From DASZUK01 sp963844575 (lineage in GTDB: Bacteria; Actinomycetota; Acidimicrobiia; Acidimicrobiales; RAAP-2), in contig CAWJOU010000005.1 of the NCBI GenBank assembly GCA_963844575.1, positions 1,054,001 through 1,118,000 on the forward strand: a DNA stretch of 64,000 nucleotides. The letters run 5' to 3'. Of the stretch, positions 7,678 through 16,926 are shown one piece after another. The notes below the pieces were generated by a model, which made no database searches, was not told where the DNA came from, and saw only the letters and a program-made list of their open reading frames with translations. The stretch's first letter is position 1. The number at the start of each line of letters is the position of its first letter. A program made the translations under genes and the position numbers.

Positions 7678-9108
7678 ATGTCCTGCAGCACCCCAGCGCG
7701 CGCCGCGCTCGCGACGGTCGCCGCCCTGGTCGGGCTCTTCCTGGCCGTTCTGCTCCCCGTCGGGCTGCCGGTGGCACTGCTTCCGATCGGGCTGTCGGCG
7801 CCCGGGTCGGCCGGGGCGTCACCGCCCTCGGCGGGCCCGTTCGCCGGGGGTGGGGTCTCGGGGTTCGGCGACGCACCGACCTACGGGTCCTTCGCCGGGA
7901 CCACCATGTCGGCCCCGGCCGTGGCGATGGCTTCGACGCCAACCGGCCAGGGCTACTGGGTGGCCGGGGCCGACGGCGGCGTCTTCGCCTTCGGCGACGC
8001 CGGCTACTACGGCTCGACCGGGAGCCTCGCCCTGTACGCGCCGATCGTCGGGATGGCCGCCACGCCGGACGGCGAGGGGTACTGGTTGGTCGCCCAGGAC
8101 GGTGGCATCTTCGCCTTCGGCGACGCCAGCTTCTACGGCTCGATGGGCGGGACGCCCCTCAACCGACCGATCGTCGGCATGGCGGTCACGCCCAACGGGC
8201 TCGGGTACTGGCTGGTGGCCTCCGACGGCGGCATCTTCGCCTTTGGCAACGCCCAGTTCTACGGCTCGACCGGCGGCATCGCCCTGCAGCAACCGATCAC
8301 CGGCATCGCGTCGACCGACGACGGCGGCGGGTACTGGATGGTGGCGGCCGACGGCGGGATCTTCACCTTCGGCGACGCCCAGTTCTACGGGTCGGCGTCC
8401 GGTCAGAATCTCGGGGCGTCGGTCGTCGGGATCGCCCCGACCGCCGACGACCACGGGTACTGGCTGGTCGCCGCCACCGCCGGCGTCCTGACGTTCGGCG
8501 ACGCCCGGTTCGACGGCCCGTCCCCGAACCTGCCGCCGTTCTCCCCGACCGCGGCGATCGTCGCCACCCCGGACGGCGGCGGCTACTGGCTGCTCCAACC
8601 GGCCGACGTGCCCATCGGTTTCACGAACCCCTCGCCGGGCGGTGGCGCGGGCATCGTCGCCACCGCCGCCTCCCAAGTGGGGCCCGACCTCGCCGCCGGG
8701 ACGGGGCCGGGGAACGGGAACTATTGCAACCCGTACGGACCGTGCGAGGAGTGGTGCGCGCTGTTCGCCACGTGGGTCTGGCGGCAGCAGGGCGTGGCCA
8801 TCCCGCAGTACCCGTTCACCGGGAGCATCGACGAATGGGGCGCGGCCCGCGGCCTGGACCTCGCCCCGACTGCCATGCCGGCGCCGGGCGATGCCGTCCT
8901 GTTCGGTACCGGGCCGAGCTCCACTTCTACCTCCGTCCATGTCGGGATCGTCGCCCAAGTGTGGCCGAACGGGGCGATCATCTCGGTCGAGGGCGACGCC
9001 GGCCCCGAGCCGGACGGCAAGGGGGGCGTGATCGTCAACGGTCCGTACCTCCCGTCGGACTCGTTGTCGTACAACGGGGTCCCGATCTACGCCTTCGTAC
9101 AGCCCTGA
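7678..9108 (+). CDS. Secreted propeller-repeat protein with C-terminal CHAP amidase domain
   Basis: 476 residues. A hydrophobic signal segment at 5-45 is followed by seven or so copies of a roughly 50-residue unit (GYWLVA-DGGIFAFGDA-FYGS-GG, then PIVGMA-TP) that should fold as a beta-propeller. From about residue 320 comes a CHAP domain: Cys360 in EEWCALFATWVW and His421 in VHVGIV form the catalytic pair, with PGDAVLF between them. CHAP enzymes cut peptidoglycan peptides or cross-bridges. The propeller probably anchors the enzyme to the envelope. CACAAT stands 8 nt before the ATG, so the mRNA may be leaderless. It is divergent from acnA. Confidence 0.85.
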   Translation: MSCSTPARAALATVAALVGLFLAVLLPVGLPVALLPIGLSAPGSAGASPPSAGPFAGGGVSGFGDAPTYGSFAGTTMSAPAVAMASTPTGQGYWVAGADGGVFAFGDAGYYGSTGSLALYAPIVGMAATPDGEGYWLVAQDGGIFAFGDASFYGSMGGTPLNRPIVGMAVTPNGLGYWLVASDGGIFAFGNAQFYGSTGGIALQQPITGIASTDDGGGYWMVAADGGIFTFGDAQFYGSASGQNLGASVVGIAPTADDHGYWLVAATAGVLTFGDARFDGPSPNLPPFSPTAAIVATPDGGGYWLLQPADVPIGFTNPSPGGGAGIVATAASQVGPDLAAGTGPGNGNYCNPYGPCEEWCALFATWVWRQQGVAIPQYPFTGSIDEWGAARGLDLAPTAMPAPGDAVLFGTGPSSTSTSVHVGIVAQVWPNGAIISVEGDAGPEPDGKGGVIVNGPYLPSDSLSYNGVPIYAFVQP

Positions 9109-9145
9109 CCGCGTCGGCGATCCGCCGGGCCGCCGCGAGCTGATT

Positions 9146-9164
9146 ACGGAGAGTTCATCTCCGT
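9146..9164. promoter_or_regulatory. Perfect palindrome, candidate TetR operator
   Basis: ACGGAGA-GTTCA-TCTCCGT is a 7-bp perfect inverted repeat with a 5-nt centre, 74 bp before the regulator ATG. Size and symmetry suit a dimeric TetR-type repressor acting on its own gene. Confidence 0.5.
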
Positions 9165-9237
9165 GTCGCGAGTTGTTCGCGCTGAGCACACCGGCGAGTG
9201 GGAAAACTGCCGCGAGCCGCACCGGCTTCCCACGAAG

Positions 9238-9894
9238 ATGCCCCGACCAGCTCTCACCCGCTCCCGGATCGTCGCCGCTGGCGTCGCCGTCGTCAGCGAG
9301 GTCGGTCTGCCGGCTCTTGACCTGCGCGCCGTCGCTCGCCGGGTGAACACGACGGCCACCGGTGTCCAACGCCATATAGGCGCCACCGAGCTGGTGGAGT
9401 CGGTGGTGGACGAGATCGTCCAGTCGATGCCGCCGATGCCCGGCCGGGGCGACTGGTCCCGACGCCTGCGCCTCTGGGCGGTCCAGACGCGAGCATGGCT
9501 GGTCGGATACCCCGGATTGGCGCGGTACCTCCTCGTCAATCGCTGGCACAGGGTTGGCCTCGACTGGCTGGAAGACGTCGCCGGGGTCCTGGACGAGACC
9601 GGGCTCGCTCGGGCGCAGCGAGTCATGGCGGCCAGCACGCTGTACCGGTTCGTCCTGTGTAGCGCCGATCTCGACGAGTCGGCCCAGGTCCTGGGGGGCG
9701 AGCTGCCGGCCGGACGGGTTGCTGGCTCGAAGGACCAGCGGCCGGCGTCGATCGCCCCGGCGGTCGACCGTCTCGCTGCCGCGCCCGACCGGAACTTCGC
9801 GTTCGGTCTGGACCTCTTGATCGAGGGAATCGAGTGCCGTTCCGGGGACGGATTGGTTGGCCCGGCCGCGGCCCGTCGATCCTTTGCCCCTTAG
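9238..9894 (+). CDS. TetR/AcrR-family transcriptional regulator
   Basis: 218 residues. The N-terminal helix-turn-helix is recognisable: LTRSRIVAAGVAVVSEVGL, then ALDLRAVARRVNTTATGVQRHI. The C-terminal ligand domain is alpha-helical and unlike any family I can name. The ATG at 9238 starts right at the HTH domain; the longer frame from GTG 9163 would start inside the palindrome at 9146-9164. The gene precedes the pst operon in the same direction by 256 bp. It may regulate that cluster, but this is positional inference, because PhoP-type two-component control is the usual mode for pst genes. Confidence 0.8.
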   Translation: MPRPALTRSRIVAAGVAVVSEVGLPALDLRAVARRVNTTATGVQRHIGATELVESVVDEIVQSMPPMPGRGDWSRRLRLWAVQTRAWLVGYPGLARYLLVNRWHRVGLDWLEDVAGVLDETGLARAQRVMAASTLYRFVLCSADLDESAQVLGGELPAGRVAGSKDQRPASIAPAVDRLAAAPDRNFAFGLDLLIEGIECRSGDGLVGPAAARRSFAP

Positions 9895-10150
9895 GTGCGG
9901 ATTTAACCGCGCCGTCACAGAGAGATCATCGCGGGGCGGGCGGTGTGTCAGGGCGAGTTCACCTTCCCTCGGTACGGTTCCCACGAGGGAGCTCCCTTGG
10001 CGGGGGAGAACCTTTGCCGACCCAAACTCACCCAAGACGGAGGACCGTGTCATCTGCATGGCGCAGCAGGGCGTCTGGCGCGTCCGCCTGCTCTTTGGCG
10101 GCTCCGATGACCGAGCGGTCGACCGGCGCTGACCCGGTGGAAGGGCCACA
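9895..10150 (+). promoter_or_regulatory. Upstream region of the pst operon
   Basis: No credible gene. GTTCACC at 9957-9963 and GTTCCCA at 9977-9983 form a loose direct repeat like half-sites of actinobacterial phosphate (PHO) boxes, but the 20-nt spacing is not the standard 11 or 22. The GAGGGAGCTCCCTTG stretch around 9985-9999 can form a short hairpin. GGAAGGG before GTG 10151 is the pstC ribosome binding site. Confidence 0.3.
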
Positions 10151-11155
10151 GTGAACGGCGAGTCGGCAACGTTGACGGCGCCCAGTGGTCCTCCGGCCGG
10201 GAAGCCAAATGGCGGGCGCACGAAGCGGGTGCTCTTCGAACAGCCGAGCCGGGTCGACCGCATCTTTGACCGAGTCACCTTCGCCTCGGGGATGACCGTC
10301 CTCGTGATCCTGACGGTCGTCGGCGTCTTCCTCCTCTACCAGGGCCGTCACGCTTGGGCCCACATGGGCTGGTCGTTCTTCACGACGACGAGCTGGGAGT
10401 CGGGCACCACCTACGGCGTGGCCGGCCTCCTCTTCGGCACCGTGGTCGTGGGGCTGATCGCCGTGTCCATCGCCATCCCTCTTGGCATCTCGGTCGGCCT
10501 CTTCATTGCCGAGTTCGCCCCCATCGCCAGCCGCAAGCTCCTCCAAGGGATGATCGACCTGCTGGCCGCCGTGCCCTCCATCCTCTTCGGGCTGTGGGGG
10601 TTCTTGTTCCTCTCGGCCCAGATCGTGCCCCTGTCACGCTGGATGACCACGCACCTCGGCTGGTTCCCACTGTTCTCCACCCAACAGGACGCCGATCTCA
10701 CCGGCGCGTTCTTCATCGCAGGCATCGTGGTGTCGTTGATGGTCATCCCGATCGTGGCGTCGATCTCCCGGGCCGTGTTCGCCCAGACCCCGCCCGGTGA
10801 GAAGGAAGCGGCGCTCGCTCTCGGCAGCACGAGATGGGGGATGATCCGCTCGGTCGTCCTGCCCTATGGCCGGGGCGGGATGATCGGCGGCTCCATGCTC
10901 GGCTTGGGCCGCGCGCTGGGCGAGACCATCGCCGTCGCCTTGCTGTTGCCCCAGGTGCCGTGGATCTCCGACCACTGGTTGCAGAACGGCGGCGCCACCA
11001 TCGCCGGGTTCATCGCCACCCGGGCCGGCAACGGGGTCACAGTGCCCGGGTTGATGGCGGCCGGCTTGGTGCTGTTCGCCTTGACGCTCGGCACCAACCT
11101 GATCGCGGCGACCATCGTGGCGAGAAGTCGTTCGGGGGCGGGGGTAGACCTGTGA
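10151..11155 (+). CDS. pstC: Phosphate ABC transporter permease PstC
   Basis: 334-residue inner-membrane subunit of the high-affinity phosphate importer. A charged N-terminus is followed by six predicted membrane helices and the permease EAA loop (EKEAALALGSTRWGMIRSVVLP) that docks on PstB. FGLWGFLFLSAQ and GRALGETIAVALLLPQ are typical of PstC. The GTG start has GGAAGGG 6 nt upstream. The stop overlaps the pstA start as GTGA, showing operonic translation coupling. Confidence 0.95.
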   Translation: MNGESATLTAPSGPPAGKPNGGRTKRVLFEQPSRVDRIFDRVTFASGMTVLVILTVVGVFLLYQGRHAWAHMGWSFFTTTSWESGTTYGVAGLLFGTVVVGLIAVSIAIPLGISVGLFIAEFAPIASRKLLQGMIDLLAAVPSILFGLWGFLFLSAQIVPLSRWMTTHLGWFPLFSTQQDADLTGAFFIAGIVVSLMVIPIVASISRAVFAQTPPGEKEAALALGSTRWGMIRSVVLPYGRGGMIGGSMLGLGRALGETIAVALLLPQVPWISDHWLQNGGATIAGFIATRAGNGVTVPGLMAAGLVLFALTLGTNLIAATIVARSRSGAGVDL

Positions 11156-12384
11156 GCACTGCTGCTGCGCAGAGCGTCGCTTCCACCAGCACCGGCGGTA
11201 CCCCACCGACGGGGACCCGGCGCCCACCCACCAAGCGGCGCCGGACGCCCCGGCGCCCGGTCACGCTCACCCCGATCGATGTGGTGCTGGCACTGGCCGC
11301 GGCAGTCAGCTCGATCAGCTTCTGCTGGCTGACCTTTTCGGTCCTGACCGACGGCATCGGCTGGTTCGGCTTCTGGGTGGTGGCCTACGTCGTCTTCTTG
11401 GCCATCTTCTTCGTCGTCACGCTCGACCGGGTGGGCAGGCTGGCCGCCGTCGACCGACTGGTTACGGTCATGGCCTGGACGGCCATGACCGCCGTCCTCG
11501 TCCCGCTGGTCTGGCTGATCGTCTACATCTTGGCCAAGGGGTTGCCGGCGCTCTCCTTGGGCTTTTTCGTCCACACCCAAAAGGGCGTCGTGCCGACCGA
11601 TCCAGCCACGGCGGGCGGCGGCCTGCACGCCATCGTCGGCACCGTCGAGCAGGTGGGCATTGCTCTCGTCATCTCCCTCCCACTTGGGATCATGACGGCG
11701 GTCTTCTTGAACGAGACGCGATCGAAGCTGCGTCGTCCGGTCCGCATCTTCGTCGACGCCATGAGCGGGATGCCCTCGGTGGTCTCGGGTCTGTTCATCT
11801 ACGCCACGCTCATCATCCCGTTGGCCAAGGACAGCTCGCTGTTCGGTTACAACGGCTTCATGGCGTCACTGGCCCTGTCGGTGACGATGATGCCGACCAT
11901 TTGCCGGGCCGTCGAGGTCGTCCTGCGCCTGGTGCCGGCCGGGCTCAGAGAAGCTGGCCTGGCGCTCGGGTCGTCGAGGGCCAAGGTGGTCTGGTCGGTG
12001 GTGCTGCCGACGGCGTCGTCGGGGGTGGCCACGGCCGCCATCTTGGGCATCGCTCGCGAAGCCGGCGAGACGGCCCCGTTGCTCTTCACCGCGTTCGGCT
12101 ACAACCTCATGAACGCCAACCCGTTCAGCGGGGCTCAAGAGTCCCTCCCGCTGTTCATCTACCGGTTCATCCGCGAGCCGCTGCCCTCGTCCATCGCCCG
12201 GGGTTTCGCCGGGGCGCTGGTGCTCATGCTGCTTATCCTCTTGCTGTTCGTGGTCGCCCGGATCGTCGGGCGGGACCGCTCCAAGGCCCGGCGTCGGCCC
12301 AGGTGGTCCAAGCAACTGAGTTCGCTACTGCGACCGCCCGACCGCCCGACCACCCCGGCCCTGGCGACCAAGGAGCCGTCGTGA
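11152..12384 (+). CDS. pstA: Phosphate ABC transporter permease PstA
   Basis: 410 residues, somewhat long because of an N-terminal basic/Thr-Pro-rich tail of about 45 residues and an extra pair of hydrophobic segments (SSISFCWLTFSVL and GFWVVAYVVFLAIFFVV) before the permease core. The core has VSGLFIYAT, the EAA loop (LREAGLALGSSRAKVVWSVVLP) and AREAGETAPLLFTA, all typical of PstA. It pairs with PstC to form the phosphate channel. The GTG start overlaps the pstC stop, and its stop overlaps the pstB start. Confidence 0.95.
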   Translation: MSTAAAQSVASTSTGGTPPTGTRRPPTKRRRTPRRPVTLTPIDVVLALAAAVSSISFCWLTFSVLTDGIGWFGFWVVAYVVFLAIFFVVTLDRVGRLAAVDRLVTVMAWTAMTAVLVPLVWLIVYILAKGLPALSLGFFVHTQKGVVPTDPATAGGGLHAIVGTVEQVGIALVISLPLGIMTAVFLNETRSKLRRPVRIFVDAMSGMPSVVSGLFIYATLIIPLAKDSSLFGYNGFMASLALSVTMMPTICRAVEVVLRLVPAGLREAGLALGSSRAKVVWSVVLPTASSGVATAAILGIAREAGETAPLLFTAFGYNLMNANPFSGAQESLPLFIYRFIREPLPSSIARGFAGALVLMLLILLLFVVARIVGRDRSKARRRPRWSKQLSSLLRPPDRPTTPALATKEPS

Positions 12385-13289
12385 CCGACATCTACATCGC
12401 CGCGGCCGACGGCGAGCCGCTCGACGGCCACGACCCGGTGACCGCGCCGGTCCCCGTCGTGGCCGAGCCGCCCCGCCCCGAAAAAGAACCGCCCCGCCTG
12501 GTCGGGGGGCCGCCGCCCGGCGCGGCCACGCTCGAAGCCAGGGACGCCTGCGCCTGGTTCGGCGACCACCTGGTCTTGGAAGGCGTGACACTGGTCATGC
12601 CGGCCGGCGAGGTCACCGCGCTCATCGGTCCCTCGGGCTGTGGCAAGTCCACCTTTTTGCGGTTGCTCAACCGCATGCACGAGCTCGTCCCCGGGGCGGC
12701 CATGGACGGCGAGATCCTCTTGGACCACGACGACATCTACTCGACGGCCATGCGACCCCAAGAGGTCCGCACCCGCATCGGCATGGTCTTCCAGAAGCCC
12801 AACCCGTTCCCGGCCATGTCCATTAAGGACAACGTGCTGGCCGGACTCAAGCTGACCCGGATCAAGTGCACGGACAAGGACGCCCTGGTCGAACAGTCCC
12901 TCAAACGGGCCAGCCTCTGGAAGGAAGTGAAAGACCGCCTCGACCAGCCCGGCGGCGGACTCTCGGGTGGTCAGCAACAACGCCTCTGCATCGCCCGCTC
13001 GCTCGCCGTCGCCCCCAACGTGCTCTTGATGGACGAGCCCTGCTCGGCCCTCGACCCCACCTCGACCCGACGGGTCGAAGAGACCATCGACGAACTGCGG
13101 GGCGAGATCACCATCGTCATCGTCACCCACAACATGCAGCAGGCCCACCGGGTCTCGGACGGCTGCGCCTTCTTCTTGGCTGAAGAGAACGAACCGGGCT
13201 ACGTCGTCGAACAGGGCGCCACCGAAAAGATGTTCGAGGACCCCGACGACCCCCGCACCCTCGACTACGTGAACGGGAGGTTCGGTTGA
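12381..13289 (+). CDS. pstB: Phosphate ABC transporter ATP-binding protein PstB
   Basis: 302-residue ATPase of the Pst importer. After an unusual Pro/Glu-rich N-terminal extension of about 50 residues come Walker A (GPSGCGKST), the Q-loop FQKPNPFP, signature LSGGQQQRLCIARSLA, the PstB-specific Walker B VLLMDEPCSALDP and the H-loop VTHNMQQA. The GTG start overlaps the pstA stop (GTGA). Its TGA overlaps the TTG start of the following binding-protein gene. Confidence 0.96.
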   Translation: MTDIYIAAADGEPLDGHDPVTAPVPVVAEPPRPEKEPPRLVGGPPPGAATLEARDACAWFGDHLVLEGVTLVMPAGEVTALIGPSGCGKSTFLRLLNRMHELVPGAAMDGEILLDHDDIYSTAMRPQEVRTRIGMVFQKPNPFPAMSIKDNVLAGLKLTRIKCTDKDALVEQSLKRASLWKEVKDRLDQPGGGLSGGQQQRLCIARSLAVAPNVLLMDEPCSALDPTSTRRVEETIDELRGEITIVIVTHNMQQAHRVSDGCAFFLAEENEPGYVVEQGATEKMFEDPDDPRTLDYVNGRFG

Positions 13290-15092
13290 GCCGGGCCCGG
13301 CTTCACCCCGCCGCCCGCCGTCTGCGGGCCGGCTTGGCGATCGCCGCCGCCGTCCTGGCCGTGCTCCTCGGCCTGGTGACCACCGGTGCGGTGGCCGGTG
13401 CCTCGACACTGGCGTCGGTCACCGGTCAGGGCTCCACCTACGCCGGCCTGGCTTTCCAGACATGGACCCAGGGGGCCGAGGTCAACGACGGCCTCAACGT
13501 CAACTACACCGCCACCGGCTCGCCAGCCGGCCTCACGTCCTATGCAGTGGGCACGGCCACATTCGCGGGCACCGAGGCCGAGTACACCGAGCTCTACCCC
13601 AACACACCGCACGCCAACACAAACGTGCCCGCGAGGCTTTGCCTACACGCCCGACGTGGCGGGGGCGGTGGCTGTCATGTACCACGTCGCCCTCAACCCC
13701 ACAGGCTCGGACCCGGTCACATACCTCCACCTCTCACCGCTGACCGTCGCCCGCATCTTCATGGGCATCATCACCACATGGACAAGCCCGACAATCAGTA
13801 AGGACAACAAGGGACTGGTTCTGCCCCACAAGCACATCACCCTCGACTTGCGCTCGAGCCAATCGGGAACCACGGCTCTGTTCTACGACTGGGTAAAGCA
13901 CTCCGACCCCTCGCAGTACGCAATTTGGGTTGCCTCCAATGGCTTCCCTCCGCCGAGCGAGCGGGTGTGGGAGGTGGACGACGGGCAGGACGACGGTCAG
14001 TGGGGCGGTTTCGGTCACGGCGACGGGTACAACGACCAGGGCGGGTCGACACAGCAGGCCGAGGCCATCGCCTCGGGCACAGGGCTCTGGTCGATCGGCT
14101 ACGACGAGTTCGGCTACGCCTTCGTCTACCACGACAACGTGGCCTGGGTGGAGAACGCCTCGGGCCACTGGACCCAGCCCTACGCCAAGAACATCGCCGC
14201 CGCCCTGAAGTCGGCCGTGCTGGCCCCCACAACGTCCCAGACACTGGTCGGCGTCTACAACAGCCAGACACCGACAGCGTACCCAATGTCCGCCTACTCC
14301 TACATCCTCTACCAGTGTGCGACGACGCCGACACGACCGACCTGCAAGGGGGCGTATTCCAGTCAGGGCGTCGTCAACACGATGTCGAAGTTCATGCGTT
14401 ACGTGGCCTGCACAGGCCAGGTGAAGATGGCCACAATCGGCTACTCGCCGCTCCCGGCCGATCTCAGTCAATTCATGGCTAACGCCATCGGCTACATGAC
14501 CGGCCAAGCGCCCGAGACCCTCACCGCGTCTAACTGCGACAACCCGCAGTTCCAGGGCAACCTCGGGGTCGGCGCCACACCACCGCCCGACCCGACGGCC
14601 GGCAAGACGTCGTTGGGCTCCGGCGCCGGGGGGGGCGGCAGTAGTAGTAGCGGGAGCAGTTCGACCAGCGCTAGCGGGAGCAGCTCGACCGCCACATCGG
14701 GAAGCAGTTCTTCGGTGACCGCGGGCGGCTCCACGAGCCAAGGCGCCGGTAATTCGACCTCGGTCCACGGCGGTTCGTCGTCGACTGCATCGGGTGTCAC
14801 CACCACCACGGCGACCGGACGGGCGGCTGCGGTGGGGTCGACCAAGTCAGGGACGCAGGCCATTGGCGGCGGGACGACATCGATCACACCGGACCCAACG
14901 GTCTACCGTGGACCGGCGACGATCGGGCCAGCGCCACCGTGGCCGTGGCTCGTCCTGGTGCTGCTCCTCCTCATACCGGTCGCCTGGCTGACCGTGAGCA
15001 TCGGCCGTCGCCGCCGGACAGGGACTGCCGTCGGTAGTCCCTCATCCGCAGTACCGCCCGTCGTTACTTCGATTGACGAGGTTCACCAATGA
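13286..15092 (+). CDS. pstS: Membrane-anchored PstS-like phosphate-binding protein, interrupted by one extra base
   Basis: The TTG start overlaps the pstB stop (TTGA) and has GGGAGG six bases upstream. A signal peptide and the PstS start (VTGQGSTYAGLAFQTW) read in one frame to NVP at 13630. Then the frame changes by +1 and RGFAYTPDVAGAVAVMY continues to 15092. Deleting G13631 joins both parts into 601 residues. DLRSSQSGTTALFYDWV resembles the phosphate-binding loop of PstS. A Ser/Gly/Thr-rich linker (about residues 450-530) and a C-terminal membrane helix with RRRR follow. PstS proteins are normally lipoproteins; here no lipobox is seen and the anchor is C-terminal. As written the product stops at 13801 and loses most of the binding domain. 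Confidence 0.82.
14628..14635 (+). repeat. Run of eight G in the anchored pstS linker
   Basis: A G8 homopolymer at the start of the Gly/Ser linker codes for part of GAGGGG. Such runs slip during replication and are also hard to sequence. Confidence 0.7.
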
Positions 15093-15352
15093 GGGATGGG
15101 GAGCACTGTCCTCCGGTCCATATTTTACCAATTTGTCACGACAATTATTGGGGGGAATGTGTGACGTGTGTCATCAGATACTCACTCCGGACACCCCTTG
15201 TTCACCTGGGAGTTCATGGAAAAACCTGCCAGCCGTACACCTCTTGACTTTGCGTGTCTCGCCGTCGAGAGTACGTAGTGCCGGCTGGGAAACCAGCGGT
15301 ATCAATTAGCAATGCAAGCGTCAAAATACCTATGCGGATCGGAGAAAAACGA
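15093..15352 (+). promoter_or_regulatory. Regulatory gap before the second binding-protein gene
   Basis: AT-richer than its surroundings and without a gene. GTTCACCTGGGA directly followed by GTTCATGGAAA (15200-15222) is a 12-nt-spaced direct repeat resembling a PHO box. TTGACT near 15244 could be a -35 element, but no convincing -10 sits at the right distance. GGAG before ATG 15353 is the ribosome binding site. Confidence 0.4.
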
Positions 15353-16822
15353 ATGAACCGAACATTCAGGCGGTTCCGGGGTGGAGCGCTCGCCGTCGCC
15401 GTTTTGGTGGCCGGCGGTGGTGCCCTCGCTCTCGGGGCCACCCCAGCCGGGGCCAGCAACGTGCAGGTGACGTCGGCCGGGTCGTTCACGACCTACCAGC
15501 TGATGCACGCCCTGTTCCCGACCTCGATCAACAACCTGCTGCCGGGCGGCACCACAAGCCACACGAAGGTCGCGGCCACAGCGACACTGTGCACAGGGGG
15601 CGTGACGGCGACACAGTTCACAGTGACAGGCGTCAAGGGCGGGCCCAACGGCTCGACCTCCGGCAAGAAGTACCTGCACCAGGAAGAGCTCCTGGCGTCA
15701 GCCACAGCGGACAAGAAGGGCTGCGTCACAATCGCCCGGTCCTCGTCGCCCCCGGTGAGCAGCACAGTCAGCACACACTTCGACTACTACGCCTACGCCC
15801 TCGACGGGGTGGCGCCGATGGTCGGGACCAACGCTGGCGGCTCGGTGGCCAGCCCGGCGGCCTTCACACTGACTGAGCTCCGGGACATCTACCACTGCAC
15901 CACTGGCCACACCACATGGGCGTCGCTCGGCGGCTCGACCGGGACCATCATCCGGTTCTGGCCGCAGTCGGGGTCGGGTACCCGTTCGGTGTTCACAGGC
16001 ATGCTCGGCTTCACACCGGCCAAGACGGCGACAAAGGGCACATGTGCCACGCCGGCCATCACAGTGTTCACAGTCGGCGGCACGAAGGTGACAAACGAGG
16101 AGAACACAGAGAGCGGCCTGGTGTACGCCACAAAGGTGCTGCACGACACAGTCAAGGACGCCATCTTCATCTACTCGGCCGGGAAGTTCGTCTCCCAGTG
16201 GAACAACATCACAGAGTACGGACCGACGGGGCACAACCGGATCAGCGGCTCGGTGACCGGCAACTTCACATCGACCAACGTGGAGTACGCCAGCTTCCGG
16301 CTGCGCAAGACCACAGGCGCCACAACAGCCACCGGGGCTGCCCAGAAGTTCGTGAACTTCACGGCGACAACATCGGGCCGGACAACATTCAAGGCGGGGG
16401 TCAACACCGCCACGGTGACCGAGGCCAACGAGTGGTACTCGCACATCCCGGCGACCGCCGACCCGGCCAAGACATCGGTCAGCCGGATCCCCGGCGTCCG
16501 CTACGTCTACAACGTCTGTGACACAAAGACCCCGGGCTACAGCACCTGCAAGGCCCTGGTCGGGTTCGACAACCAGAACCACGCCCAGACCGGCACCCAG
16601 ACAACAGGGCTCGGCACCAAGAGCCGGCTCTGTGCCGGAGACGACGCCGCCACCATCGGGGCCCAGGGCTTCGTCACCCTGACCCGGGTCGGCAAGCCGC
16701 GGGGCACCACATCGTCCAACCTGGCCAGCGCCACCTGCCGGGAGTTCCCGGGGAAGAACTACCCCGGTCTCGGCACGGCCAAGTCCTGGACGTTCAACAC
16801 ATGGGTGAACCCGACAACCTGA
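15353..16822 (+). CDS. Secreted PstS-like substrate-binding protein
   Basis: 489 residues with a clear signal peptide (basic MNRTFRRFRG, hydrophobic core, cleavage near GATPAGAS). The mature part has type 2 periplasmic-binding-protein features: SAGSFTTYQLMHALFP at the start, DGVAPMVG, a hinge segment LTELRDIYHC, and WPQSGSGTRSVFTGML, which corresponds to the PstS anion loop (SGT). Several Cys pairs probably form disulfides in the exported protein. Unlike its neighbours it has no membrane anchor or lipobox. Thr is very often encoded by ACA (7 of 11 Thr codons at 15542-15662). Phosphate as ligand is inferred from the Pst context. Confidence 0.78.
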   Translation: MNRTFRRFRGGALAVAVLVAGGGALALGATPAGASNVQVTSAGSFTTYQLMHALFPTSINNLLPGGTTSHTKVAATATLCTGGVTATQFTVTGVKGGPNGSTSGKKYLHQEELLASATADKKGCVTIARSSSPPVSSTVSTHFDYYAYALDGVAPMVGTNAGGSVASPAAFTLTELRDIYHCTTGHTTWASLGGSTGTIIRFWPQSGSGTRSVFTGMLGFTPAKTATKGTCATPAITVFTVGGTKVTNEENTESGLVYATKVLHDTVKDAIFIYSAGKFVSQWNNITEYGPTGHNRISGSVTGNFTSTNVEYASFRLRKTTGATTATGAAQKFVNFTATTSGRTTFKAGVNTATVTEANEWYSHIPATADPAKTSVSRIPGVRYVYNVCDTKTPGYSTCKALVGFDNQNHAQTGTQTTGLGTKSRLCAGDDAATIGAQGFVTLTRVGKPRGTTSSNLASATCREFPGKNYPGLGTAKSWTFNTWVNPTT

Positions 16823-16848
16823 TCGGGGCGTCCACTTCGTAAGGCCAA

Positions 16849-16888
16849 CGTCGTGGGCCCGGGGCCGGCCAGCTCCGGGCCCACGACG
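16849..16888 (+). terminator. Strong GC hairpin after the secreted binding protein
   Basis: CGTCGTGGGCCCGG (16849-16862) and CCGGGCCCACGACG (16875-16888) form a perfect 14-bp stem with a 12-nt loop, 26 nt after the stop codon. No T tract follows, as is common for actinobacterial terminators or RNA 3'-end barriers. Confidence 0.65.
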
Positions 16889-16926
16889 GCGGTCTGAGCC
16901 AGTCGTCATCCGCTATCCAACCCCCA

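Noticed and set aside
9895..10150. A riboswitch before pstC
   Set aside because: GGGGGAGAACC and GAGTTCACC recall parts of the cyclic di-AMP motif, but order and pairing do not fit, and the downstream gene is not a typical target.
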